In this document: in pieces, positions 1-5,543 of the stretch
Layout: each line of letters starts with the position of its first letter
Position numbering within the stretch: position 1 is the stretch's first letter
DNA from: Suttonella ornithocola
GTDB lineage: Bacteria; Pseudomonadota; Gammaproteobacteria; Cardiobacteriales; Cardiobacteriaceae
DNA: 5,543 bases
Direction of reading: 5' to 3'
Assembly: GCF_001889065.1 (NCBI RefSeq)
Contig: NZ_LWHB01000069.1
Span: 1 to 5,543, forward strand
Position numbers and translations under genes: made by a program
The notes under the pieces: model-generated
Told to the model about the DNA's origin: nothing
Seen by the model: the letters and a program-made list of their open reading frames with translations, nothing else
Databases searched by the model: none

Positions 1-1
1 C

Positions 2-373
2 ATTAAACAAAAACATGCTTGGATAGGAAAACGCTCTTTAATTGACTGGCATCAACGCTTTATACAAACCCAGCCAATAATTGCTTATTTAAACCATACA
101 CCTGTTGGTTTTATTGAATTTGATAGACAAACTGGCCATATTGATTGTTTTTATGTTGACCCTAATTATCAACATAAAGGTATCGGTACAGCCCTTTTTC
201 AGCATATTTACACATTAGCCAAAAACAATCATCTTACAGCTCTATCAGCAACCGTCAGTGATACCGCTTATTCTTTCTTTTTACATCACAACTTTAATGC
301 CATAGAAAGACGTCATTATCAAAGAGAAGAAGTCTCATTACTGGCGACAGAAATGCTTCTATCACTAAAATGA
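2..373 (+). CDS. GNAT-family N-acetyltransferase, 3' part (start outside window)
   Basis: The reading frame is open from the left edge to a TGA at 371-373 and gives 123 visible residues. Near visible residues 47-66 it reads IDCFYVDPNYQHKGIGTALF. This is a beta strand followed by the Q-x-x-G-x-G pyrophosphate loop (Q57, G60, G62) that binds acetyl-CoA in the GNAT fold. Further on, residues 85-98 (SDTAYSFFLHHNF) match the family pattern in which a small helix precedes 'FF...GF' in the acceptor half. The short C-terminal strand with R-x-x-x-x-R-E-E-V and a final M-L-L-S-L resembles the YafP/PA1377-like branch, where the protein ends soon after such a segment. The first 30-40 residues of a typical 150-160 residue protein are probably missing on the left. 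The substrate cannot be told from the sequence. No clear terminator follows the stop. Confidence 0.85.
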   Translation: MKQKHAWIGKRSLIDWHQRFIQTQPIIAYLNHTPVGFIEFDRQTGHIDCFYVDPNYQHKGIGTALFQHIYTLAKNNHLTALSATVSDTAYSFFLHHNFNAIERRHYQREEVSLLATEMLLSLK

Positions 374-410
374 AAAGTAAGACTGAACCATTTTCTCTAC
401 TTAAACACCT

Positions 411-416
411 TATAAT
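411..416 (+). promoter_or_regulatory. Candidate -10 element upstream of serC
   Basis: TATAAT at 411-416 is a perfect sigma-70 -10 hexamer in the gap between the acetyltransferase stop and serC. No good -35 hexamer lies 16-18 bases upstream (the region reads accattttc), and there is no TGn extension. A weaker alternative is TTGCTA at 430-435 with TAAAAA at 454-459 (18-base spacer). Transcription from the first would give a leader of about 125 bases. The remainder of the 374-548 gap shows no convincing operator or hairpin. Confidence 0.4.
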
Positions 417-548
417 CCTTTACTAACTCTTGCTATATCCACAAACAATAAGCTAAAAATCCAAGAGATTATCACGCTTTTCCTCGCAATTAGTGAAACA
501 AAAGACAAATCGCGTTATCATTGTTTCTCTATTATTAGGACAGCACTC

Positions 549-1640
549 ATGACGCATCGAATTTATAACTTTTGTGCAGGCCCTTGCACACTTCCGCTTT
601 CTGTACTTGAACAAGCTCAAGCTGAACTTCTTGATTTTCAAGGCAGCGGTATGTCAGTAATGGAAATCAGCCATCGTAGTAAACGCTTTGAACCACTACA
701 CGAAGAAACCGTAGAACTTGCTAGTAAACTGATTGCCGCACCAGATGATTTTCAATGCTTATTTTTACCTGGCGGGGCTAGCGAACAATTTGTTATGACA
801 GCCATGAATCTTCTTGCTAATGGCGGAAAAGCAGCGATTGCAAACAGTGGCATTTGGGCAAACAAAGCACTCATAGAAGCCCGTCGAATTGGAGAAATGG
901 AAGAAATTTGGAGTGGTGAGAGTACGCAATTTACTACTCTACCTTCTAACGATGAGCTAAAAGCACGATTAACTGATACACAATATAAATATCTACATCT
1001 CACCAGCAATGAAACCATCGGTGGTATTCAATACCATGAATTACCGACAGACTTATCAACGCCTTTAGTCATTGATGCCTCATCAGATTACTATACTCGC
1101 CCTATTTCGTGGCAATCTTGCGATATCGTTTATGGTGGCGCACAAAAAAATCTTGCCCCGAGTGGATTTGCCGTTGTATTTATCAGAAAAGCCCTTTTGC
1201 AAGACCATCCACATATCCCTAAATTCCTAACCTATAAAGCACATGCCGATGCTAACTCTTTATACAACACCCCCCCAACTTGGCAAATTTATCTTTTAAA
1301 TGGCGTTTTAAAATGGATGCAAGGTAAAGGTGGCATTCCTTATTTCGAAGCACAAGCCAAACAAAAATCCGAAAAACTCTATCAAGCAATCGATAAAAGT
1401 GACTTTTATCAAAATAACATTACGCCAGTTTTTCGCTCTCGTACCAACGTTATCTTCCAAACGCCTAACGAACAATTAGATACTGAATTTTGGCAAACTG
1501 CAGAAAAAGAAGGACTTTCTGGACTTAAAGGACATAAATTGGTCGGCGGCATTCGTGCAAGTCTATATAATGCACTTGAAATATCTGCTGCTGATGCCCT
1601 AATTGACTTTATGAATACTTTTGAGAGAACACACGGATGA
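549..1640 (+). CDS. serC: Phosphoserine aminotransferase SerC
   Basis: PLP-dependent class V aminotransferase that converts 3-phosphohydroxypyruvate plus glutamate to phosphoserine in serine synthesis. In many proteobacteria it also acts on the 4-phosphohydroxythreonine precursor in pyridoxal phosphate synthesis. It is cytoplasmic and normally a dimer. The 363 residues match the usual length of about 360. Visible landmarks are the N-terminal NFCAGPCTLP (7-16), GGAS near 75-78 for phosphate binding, SNETIGG (153-159), VIDASSD with Asp176 facing the pyridine nitrogen, GGAQKNLAPSG with Lys200 as the Schiff-base lysine, YNTPPTW (239-245), and GGIRASLYNA near the C terminus. The ATG at 549 is supported by an AGGA Shine-Dalgarno at 537-540 with 8-base spacing, and the protein begins exactly where family members do. 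The stop overlaps the start of pyrD. A run of seven C at 1270-1276 sits in the conserved NTPP codons. Confidence 0.97.
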   Translation: MTHRIYNFCAGPCTLPLSVLEQAQAELLDFQGSGMSVMEISHRSKRFEPLHEETVELASKLIAAPDDFQCLFLPGGASEQFVMTAMNLLANGGKAAIANSGIWANKALIEARRIGEMEEIWSGESTQFTTLPSNDELKARLTDTQYKYLHLTSNETIGGIQYHELPTDLSTPLVIDASSDYYTRPISWQSCDIVYGGAQKNLAPSGFAVVFIRKALLQDHPHIPKFLTYKAHADANSLYNTPPTWQIYLLNGVLKWMQGKGGIPYFEAQAKQKSEKLYQAIDKSDFYQNNITPVFRSRTNVIFQTPNEQLDTEFWQTAEKEGLSGLKGHKLVGGIRASLYNALEISAADALIDFMNTFERTHG

Positions 1641-2653
1641 GTTTATACGCTTTTTTACGTCCGATGCTTTTTGGATTAGCCCCTGAAGCTGCCCATGAAT
1701 TAACCCTCAAAACGCTCGCCAAAATGCCTAATTTAGCACCGAGTTGTGCTTACCAAGAGCCTGTTGCTCTTATGGGGTTAACCTTTCCCAATCGATTAGG
1801 ATTAGCTGCTGGCTTAGATAAAAATGCCTTAGCCATCCCCGCTTTTGCGCGAATGGGATTTGGTTTTATTGAAGTGGGTACCATTACCCCTCGTGCTCAA
1901 CCAGGTAATCCTAAGCCACGACTCTTTAGACTGCCAGAACAAGAAGCCATTATTAATCGTATGGGATTTAATAATGAAGGCGCAGAACGCGTTTGCCAAC
2001 GTGTTGCAAAAGCGAGAGCACAACTCAAAGGAACACTTATTGGCATCAATCTCGGTAAAAATAAAGATACCCCTAATGAGCAAGCGTTGAAAGATTACCG
2101 CTCAGCCATGGATATCGCTTATGCACATGCAGATTATCTAACTATCAACCTCTCAAGCCCAAACACACAAGGGTTAAGAGAACTTCAGCATGGTGCAGCA
2201 CTAAAACAACTACTCAAAGGACTCAAAAAAGCACAAACAGAAAATGCACAAAAACATAGCAAATATGTGCCATTAGTCGTAAAACTTTCCCCTGACAATA
2301 CCATGAACGAATTGGATTTAACCTTAGTCAGTTTAGCTGCTGCACAAGTTGATGGCATTATTGCAACCAATACGACTATTGATAAAACTGCTGTCTCAGA
2401 CCATCGTTATGGAAATGAGCAAGGTGGCCTATCAGGCAAACCATTAACAGAAAAAACGACTAATATTATCAAACATATCCGTGACCGATTACCTAATATG
2501 CCATTGATTGCAAGCGGTGGCGTAATGACTGCTAACGATTATCAAGCAAAGCTCACAGCAGGTGCTGATTTAGTCCAACTTTATACTGGGCTTATTTATC
2601 AAGGACCAAGGCTCATCCAAGATTGCTTTCAATCTACCATGCAAAAATTATGA
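1637..2653 (+). CDS. pyrD: Dihydroorotate dehydrogenase (quinone), class 2
   Basis: FMN enzyme of the inner membrane's cytoplasmic face that oxidises dihydroorotate to orotate and passes electrons to quinone, the fourth step of UMP synthesis. The 338 residues match the class 2 length. Residues 1-30 form the extra N-terminal helical region (YAFLRPMLFGLAPEAAHELT) that marks class 2 and forms the membrane and quinone tunnel. Next come LAAGLDKN (56-63), GFIEVGTITPRAQPGNPKPR (76-95) and INRMGFNNEG (106-115). The active-site loop NLSSPNT (171-177) has Ser174 at the place of the class 2 catalytic base; class 1 enzymes use Cys. KLSPD, ATNTT, GGLSGKPL, ASGGV and LYTGLIYQGP are FMN and phosphate-binding segments. 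The ATG overlaps the serC stop as ATGA, with GAGAGA at 1623-1628 as ribosome binding site, so translational coupling to serC is likely. Confidence 0.97.
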   Translation: MSLYAFLRPMLFGLAPEAAHELTLKTLAKMPNLAPSCAYQEPVALMGLTFPNRLGLAAGLDKNALAIPAFARMGFGFIEVGTITPRAQPGNPKPRLFRLPEQEAIINRMGFNNEGAERVCQRVAKARAQLKGTLIGINLGKNKDTPNEQALKDYRSAMDIAYAHADYLTINLSSPNTQGLRELQHGAALKQLLKGLKKAQTENAQKHSKYVPLVVKLSPDNTMNELDLTLVSLAAAQVDGIIATNTTIDKTAVSDHRYGNEQGGLSGKPLTEKTTNIIKHIRDRLPNMPLIASGGVMTANDYQAKLTAGADLVQLYTGLIYQGPRLIQDCFQSTMQKL

Positions 2654-2695
2654 ATTTTCATTCCATTTCATATTTAATAGAAATATTTAGCTAAT

Positions 2696-3220
2696 ATGAC
2701 AAAAAAGCATCCACATACCTTTAAAACGCTCATTAGAAATCCGATTCATTTCTTTGCATTTGGACTAGGCAGTGGGCTAATTACCCCTGCTCCTGGCACT
2801 TGGGGTAGCGTAGCTGGTGTCCTAATCCTATTGCCTTTTTGGAAACTACTACTAGCAAGCCCTATCATTGCTTGGCTATTGCTCATAGTGGCATTTTTAT
2901 TAGGTTGCTGGTTATGCGATAAAACAGAAAAAGACATTGGTACACATGACTTAAGCAATATCGTTTGGGATGAATTTATTGGTGTGTGGCTAGTGATGCT
3001 TGCCCTACCAACAACGCTAATTGCTCATTGGGGTATGCTATTAACCGCTTTTTGTGCTTTCATCAGCTTTCGGATTTTTGACATTCTCAAACCACCGCCA
3101 ATCAAACAACTTGACCGCTACGCACCAGGCGGATTTGGCGTAATGATAGACGACATTGCTGCTGCTGGTTTTGCGCTTATCCCTTTATGGGTGATTCCGT
3201 GGATACTAGATTACTTTTAA
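2696..3220 (+). CDS. pgpA: Phosphatidylglycerophosphatase A PgpA
   Basis: Inner-membrane phosphatase that removes phosphate from phosphatidylglycerophosphate to give phosphatidylglycerol. Its 174 residues match the E. coli protein's roughly 170. Recognisable motifs are FGLGSGLITPAPGTWGSVAG (about 22-41), WDEFIGVW (91-98) with the acidic pair Asp92-Glu93, FRIFDILKPPPIKQLDR (125-141), and GGFGVMIDDIAAAG (145-158) with Asp151-Asp152. The acidic residues probably bind the catalytic metal. Hydrophobic stretches near 17-47, 53-74, 96-125 and 153-172 fit a multi-pass membrane protein. It starts 42 bases after pyrD and probably shares its transcript. The ATG at 2696 fits the family N terminus, but the 20 bases before it (AT-rich, ending tagctaat) contain no clear Shine-Dalgarno, so translation may be weak or rely on the unstructured leader. 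The usual thiL neighbour is absent here. Confidence 0.95.
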   Translation: MTKKHPHTFKTLIRNPIHFFAFGLGSGLITPAPGTWGSVAGVLILLPFWKLLLASPIIAWLLLIVAFLLGCWLCDKTEKDIGTHDLSNIVWDEFIGVWLVMLALPTTLIAHWGMLLTAFCAFISFRIFDILKPPPIKQLDRYAPGGFGVMIDDIAAAGFALIPLWVIPWILDYF

Positions 3221-3280
3221 TTCTTGCTTATGATACCAAGCGATATCTAACGAATGACTTATAGCCAATCTATTTCTGCT

Positions 3281-3310
3281 ATGAAATAACTTCTATCCAG
3301 CTGCTATAAA
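3281..3310 (+). promoter_or_regulatory. Candidate extended -10 promoter of purB
   Basis: TATAAA at 3305-3310 is preceded by TGC at 3302-3304, giving an extended -10 (TGnTATAAA). ATGAAA at 3281-3286 is a 4-of-6 -35 with an 18-base spacer. A competing -10 is TATACT at 3322-3327, which lacks a -35. The 125-base gap after pgpA shows no clear terminator, so purB may also receive read-through. No PurR-type operator (a palindrome around CGTTTGCG) is visible. Confidence 0.4.
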
Positions 3311-3345
3311 TATTTTTACTCTATACTTTTCATAGGAAAAAGACG

Positions 3346-4713
3346 ATGAATCTTACTGCCCTTACTGCAATATCTCCCATTGACGGTCGATATGCTGATA
3401 AAACTGCAGATTTACGAGAAATCTTTAGCGAATACGGTCTCATTAAATACCGCTATCGCGTTGAATTACGTTGGTTGCAAACCTTAGCCAATCATCCTGA
3501 TATTCAGGAGCTTTCCACACTCTCTCAACAAGCCAATGCGTTTATTGAGCAGCTAATTACAAACTTCAACCTTGAAACGGCAGAAGCCATCAAAAATATC
3601 GAAAAAACCACTAATCATGATGTAAAAGCCGTAGAGTATCAGCTAAAAAAAGATTTATCTGCCAATAACGAATTAGCAGAAAAAATTGAGTTCGTTCACT
3701 TTGCCTGTACCAGTGAAGACATTAATAACTTATCTTACGCATTAATGTTAAAAGAAGGCTGCACATATCTCTATCAGCATTATCAAAAAATAGTAGAAAG
3801 ATTAGAAACATTAGCAAAAAATGAAGCCAATACCCCAATGCTTTCTCGAACGCATGGTCAACCAGCAAGCCCTACTACTTTGGGAAAAGAAATTGCTAAC
3901 GTCCTTTACCGATTAAAAAGACAATTATCCCAACTAGATAAACAAGCATTCCTAGGAAAAATTAATGGTGCGGTAGGTAACTTTAATGCGCACCAATCCG
4001 CTTATCCAAATATTGATTGGCCAGCAACGGCTCAACAATTTGTCGAAGAACAATTATCACTCACTTACAACCCGCTCACCACTCAAATTGAACCACACGA
4101 CTATATTGCAGAACTAATGCATACCATTAGCCGGTGTAATATCATTTTGCTTGACCTCTGCCGAGATATTTGGACATATATTAGTCTTAACTATTTCAAA
4201 CAAAAAATGGTTGCTGGAGAAGTAGGCTCTTCTACTATGCCACATAAAGTCAACCCAATTGATTTTGAGAATGCTGAAGGCAATTTTGGTATTGCTAATG
4301 CACTTGCAGAGCATCTTGCGCACAAACTTCCTCTTTCAAGGATGCAACGCGATTTAACGGATTCAACCGTGCTACGCTCTTTAGGAAGCGCCTTTGCTTA
4401 TACCACGATTGCTTTAACTTCTCTATCAAAAGGATTAGGAAAATTAGAAGTAAATCATGAGCGTTTAGCACAAGATCTTGCAGAAAATCCTGAGGTATTA
4501 GGCGAAGCGATTCAAACTGTTATGCGCCGATACGATATTCCTGAGCCGTATGAAAAATTAAAAGCGCTCACACGTGGACAAAAAATTACCCCAGAAACTT
4601 TAGCAAACTTTATTGAAACTTTAGAATTACCTGAAGACGTTAAGATAACCTTAAAACAACTCACACCAGCTCGCTACATTGGTCTGGCAGCAGAATTATC
4701 AAGTATTCGGTAA
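3346..4713 (+). CDS. purB: Adenylosuccinate lyase PurB
   Basis: Cytoplasmic homotetrameric lyase of the fumarase/aspartase superfamily. It releases fumarate from SAICAR in inosinate synthesis and from adenylosuccinate in AMP synthesis. Its 455 residues closely follow the E. coli form (456), from an N terminus reading LTAISPIDGRYADK (6-19) to a C terminus ending ARYIGLAAEL. Visible active-site parts are TNHDVKAVEY (89-98, His91), FACTSEDINN (119-128), LSRTHGQPASPTTLGKE (166-182) with His170 as the likely general acid, GKINGAVGN (204-212) and TTQIEPHDYIAE (245-256). The superfamily signature GEVGSSTMPHKVNPIDFENA (291-310) carries Ser295, the likely catalytic base in the mobile loop. The ATG at 3346 has AGGA at 3334-3337, 8 bases away. 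It stands apart from pgpA by 125 bases and may have its own promoter. An inverted-repeat element begins within a few bases of its TAA. Confidence 0.97.
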   Translation: MNLTALTAISPIDGRYADKTADLREIFSEYGLIKYRYRVELRWLQTLANHPDIQELSTLSQQANAFIEQLITNFNLETAEAIKNIEKTTNHDVKAVEYQLKKDLSANNELAEKIEFVHFACTSEDINNLSYALMLKEGCTYLYQHYQKIVERLETLAKNEANTPMLSRTHGQPASPTTLGKEIANVLYRLKRQLSQLDKQAFLGKINGAVGNFNAHQSAYPNIDWPATAQQFVEEQLSLTYNPLTTQIEPHDYIAELMHTISRCNIILLDLCRDIWTYISLNYFKQKMVAGEVGSSTMPHKVNPIDFENAEGNFGIANALAEHLAHKLPLSRMQRDLTDSTVLRSLGSAFAYTTIALTSLSKGLGKLEVNHERLAQDLAENPEVLGEAIQTVMRRYDIPEPYEKLKALTRGQKITPETLANFIETLELPEDVKITLKQLTPARYIGLAAELSSIR

Positions 4714-4715
4714 TA

Positions 4716-4811
4716 TATAGTGCGATCAGCTAAAAAACAAAACATCCTATAGCCCTTATCTAGCCATTCTGGCGGTAGATAACGTTCTGTTTTTTAGCTG
4801 ATTTGACTATA
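4716..4811 (+). repeat. 96-base miniature inverted-repeat element with TATAGT ends (IS630/Correia-like, inferred)
   Basis: Three nested inverted repeats are seen. TATAGT at 4716-4721 pairs with ACTATA at 4806-4811. After a 3-by-3 mismatch, 19 bases at 4725-4743 (starting ATCAGCTAAAAAACA) pair with 4784-4802 with a single mismatch. Inside, TTATCTA at 4756-4762 pairs with TAGATAA at 4776-4782, and GCC 4763-4765 pairs with GGC 4771-4773 around the loop ATTCT. The outer ends begin and end with TA, the target duplicated by IS630/Tc1-mariner transposases, and TATAGT also begins the Correia elements of Neisseria. There is no ORF inside, so it would have to be moved in trans. It lies two bases after the purB stop, so its transcript would form a long hairpin on the purB mRNA 3' end. 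The U-tract lies inside the stem, not after it, so it is not a standard intrinsic terminator. Strand is nominal. Confidence 0.6.
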
Positions 4812-4869
4812 GCAGGACTCCCGAAAAATGCATACCGTACTTGGAGATAGGATACTTGTTTTCAAGATA
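4812..4869. other. Spacer between the two inverted-repeat elements
   Basis: Part of the 363-base gene-free stretch 4714-5076. I see no ORF, promoter or stable hairpin here. TACTTG occurs twice (4838-4843 and 4853-4858), and a minimal CTTG-TTTT-CAAG fold is present at 4855-4866. The base composition is less AT-rich than the element to its right. Confidence 0.5.
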
Positions 4870-4997
4870 AGACCTTTGCAAAAAAACATAAAATAGAGAA
4901 ATTTCAATTTTTTAAATTTTGAAAATATATTAAAATCATGGTGTTAATTTTCTACTAGTAGCAGAAATTAGTGTAAAACGGAATTTTACAAAGGTCT
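4870..4997. mobile_element. 128-base MITE-like element with IS5-family-like terminal repeats
   Basis: AGACCTTTGCAAAA at 4870-4883 is matched by its inverse TTTTACAAAGGTCT at 4984-4997, 13 of 14 bases. From memory, ends of the type (G)AGACCTTTGCAAAA occur on IS5-family insertion sequences in Neisseriaceae and related proteobacteria; I cannot confirm a specific match. The interior is very AT-rich and holds an imperfect hairpin (TTCAATTT at 4903-4910 against AAATTTTGAA at 4914-4923) and a perfect 10-base palindrome CTACTAGTAG at 4952-4961. No ORF of useful length is inside, so it would be a non-autonomous derivative. No convincing target duplication is visible: the left flank is aagata and the right flank is caaaat. 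Confidence 0.6.
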
Positions 4998-5003
4998 CAA
5001 AAT

Positions 5004-5035
5004 AAAAAAACCACTGTTAATACAGTGGTTTTTTT
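5004..5035. terminator. Bidirectional intrinsic terminator
   Basis: A perfect 14-bp stem: seven A plus CCACTGT (5004-5017) pairs with ACAGTGG plus seven T (5022-5035) around the loop TAAT. The GC-containing core is flanked by A and T tracts, so it presents a hairpin followed by a U-run on either strand. On the minus strand it lies 41 bases beyond the stop of the membrane protein gene, the expected place for its terminator. On the plus strand it would stop read-through from purB. Confidence 0.9.
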
Positions 5036-5076
5036 ATACATATTAAAAGAGAAATATCGCTAACGCAAAATAGAAA

Positions 5077-5543
5077 TTAATCTTCTTTGCTACGTCTTTT
5101 GCCTCTTGCTCGGCTACCCATGAGCAAACCAAAAACAGCTGCGCCTAATAAAATTTTACCAGTATTATTTCTAGTCGCACGATCAAATTTCTGTTTTGCA
5201 TGAATCACATTTGTCGCGCTTTGCTCTACAAAATTTCTCAATCCTGTCGGAGCGCCAGATAAGTCTGGCAATAAACTGCTTGCAGGTTTTTTACGTTTAC
5301 TACGAATATAGGCGATTAACCATAGTAATACCGCTAATACGATAAAACCGATTGCAAAGCAGCCATTCACTTCCATTGGCTTCAAAAAGCTCGAAAGATA
5401 TTGATGTAGCGTAATAAGTGCAAAAATACTTGCAATTAACCCCATCACACCGGCTACCGCTTTCAAAGCAATATTTTTAGGCGCTTGACTATTTTTAAGC
5501 CCTGCTTCCAATGCAAATGGAAGCAGGAGTTTGAATAAACGAG
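5077..5543 (-). CDS. Small membrane protein of unknown function, partial (5' end beyond window)
   Basis: The minus-strand frame ends with TAA at 5079-5077 and stays open to the right edge, giving about 154 visible residues. The only start-like codon near the edge is TTG at 5511-5509, which lacks a Shine-Dalgarno and is preceded in frame by RLFKLLLPFALEAG, so the true start is probably outside the window. Numbering from that TTG, there are two confident membrane helices at about 17-38 and 49-69. They are followed by a basic stretch SKRKKP (71-76), a polar amphipathic segment (80-118), a short glycine-rich hydrophobic stretch ILLGAAVFGLLMGSR (120-134) and a basic tail RARGKRRSKED. The positive-inside rule would put both basic segments in the cytoplasm. 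The layout recalls small two-helix holin-like or YqjE/DUF1469-type envelope proteins, but I do not recognise a family. It converges with purB and ends at the terminator at 5004-5035. Confidence 0.7.
   Translation of the reverse strand, partial: RLFKLLLPFALEAGLKNSQAPKNIALKAVAGVMGLIASIFALITLHQYLSSFLKPMEVNGCFAIGFIVLAVLLWLIAYIRSKRKKPASSLLPDLSGAPTGLRNFVEQSATNVIHAKQKFDRATRNNTGKILLGAAVFGLLMGSRARGKRRSKED
5501..5527. repeat. Perfect 10-bp inverted repeat in the 5' part of the membrane protein gene
   Basis: CCTGCTTCCA at 5501-5510 is exactly inverted at 5518-5527 (TGGAAGCAGG) around the seven-base loop ATGCAAA. It lies in the visible upstream part of the minus-strand gene and spans the TTG at 5511-5509. 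If that TTG were the start, the hairpin would bury it. No T-run follows on either strand, so it is not a terminator. Confidence 0.7.

Noticed and set aside
453..641. Minus-strand ORF of 62 codons across the serC promoter and start
   Set aside because: It covers the serC leader and 5' end, has no ribosome binding site or recognisable motif, and its composition looks like a shadow.
752..1018. Minus-strand ORF of 88 codons inside serC
   Set aside because: It lies wholly within a well-supported gene and has no family features. The same applies to the ORFs at 1829-2083, 1845-2090, 2185-2370, 2746-2958 and 4114-4323.
1270..1276. Run of seven C in serC as a possible phase-variation tract
   Set aside because: It encodes the conserved NTPP residues of SerC in frame, is short for slippage control, and a metabolic enzyme is an unlikely phase-variable gene.
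4720..4726. AGTGCGA as a Pasteurellaceae uptake signal core
   Set aside because: It does not match AAGTGCGGT, it is single, and no Neisseria-type uptake sequence (GCCGTCTGAA) is seen in the window.
4725..4802. The long hairpin after purB as a standard rho-independent terminator
   Set aside because: Its T-run lies within the stem and is followed by AGCTGAT, not at the 3' end of a GC-rich stem. The TA-bounded ends fit an inserted element better.
4919..4948. Outward promoter in the 128-base element (TTGAAA at 4919-4924 with GTTAAT at 4943-4948)
   Set aside because: The -10 is only 4 of 6 in very AT-rich DNA, and it would read straight into the terminator with no gene on that strand.
5509..5511. 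TTG as the start of the minus-strand membrane protein
   Set aside because: There is no Shine-Dalgarno upstream, the frame remains open with plausible hydrophobic residues to the window edge, and the codon is inside a hairpin.

Overview
The window is AT-rich (clearly below 50% GC by eye) chromosomal DNA dominated by housekeeping genes. The PurB and PyrD proteins are of the gammaproteobacterial/betaproteobacterial type: PurB is about 455 residues and closely follows the E. coli protein, and PyrD is a class 2, quinone-linked, membrane-associated enzyme. SerC and PgpA are also proteobacterial in style. I infer a low-GC gammaproteobacterium and cannot name the genus.

Layout. Bases 2-373 hold the 3' part of a GNAT acetyltransferase gene whose start lies outside the window. 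A 175-base gap with a perfect -10 hexamer leads to serC (549-1640). serC overlaps pyrD (1637-2653) by four bases, and pgpA (2696-3220) follows after 42 bases, so these three probably form one transcription unit on the plus strand. After a 125-base gap with a candidate extended -10 promoter comes purB (3346-4713). On the minus strand, a small membrane protein of unknown function (stop at 5077) enters from the right edge and converges on purB.

The 363-base gap between purB and the membrane protein gene is the least ordinary part. Directly after the purB stop is a 96-base inverted-repeat element with TATAGT ends, resembling IS630/Tc1-mariner-derived or Correia-like miniature elements. It is followed by a second, 128-base element with 14-base terminal inverted repeats reading AGACCTTTG(C/T)AAAA, resembling ends of IS5-family elements. 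A perfect 14-bp stem bidirectional terminator comes next. Neither element has room for a transposase, so both would be non-autonomous.

Functionally the genes cover serine and pyridoxine synthesis (SerC), pyrimidine synthesis (PyrD), phospholipid synthesis (PgpA) and purine synthesis (PurB). They share no single pathway but are all core biosynthesis. I see no defence system, CRISPR array, phage module or RNA gene. The possible novelty is limited to the two miniature elements and the unidentified membrane protein.
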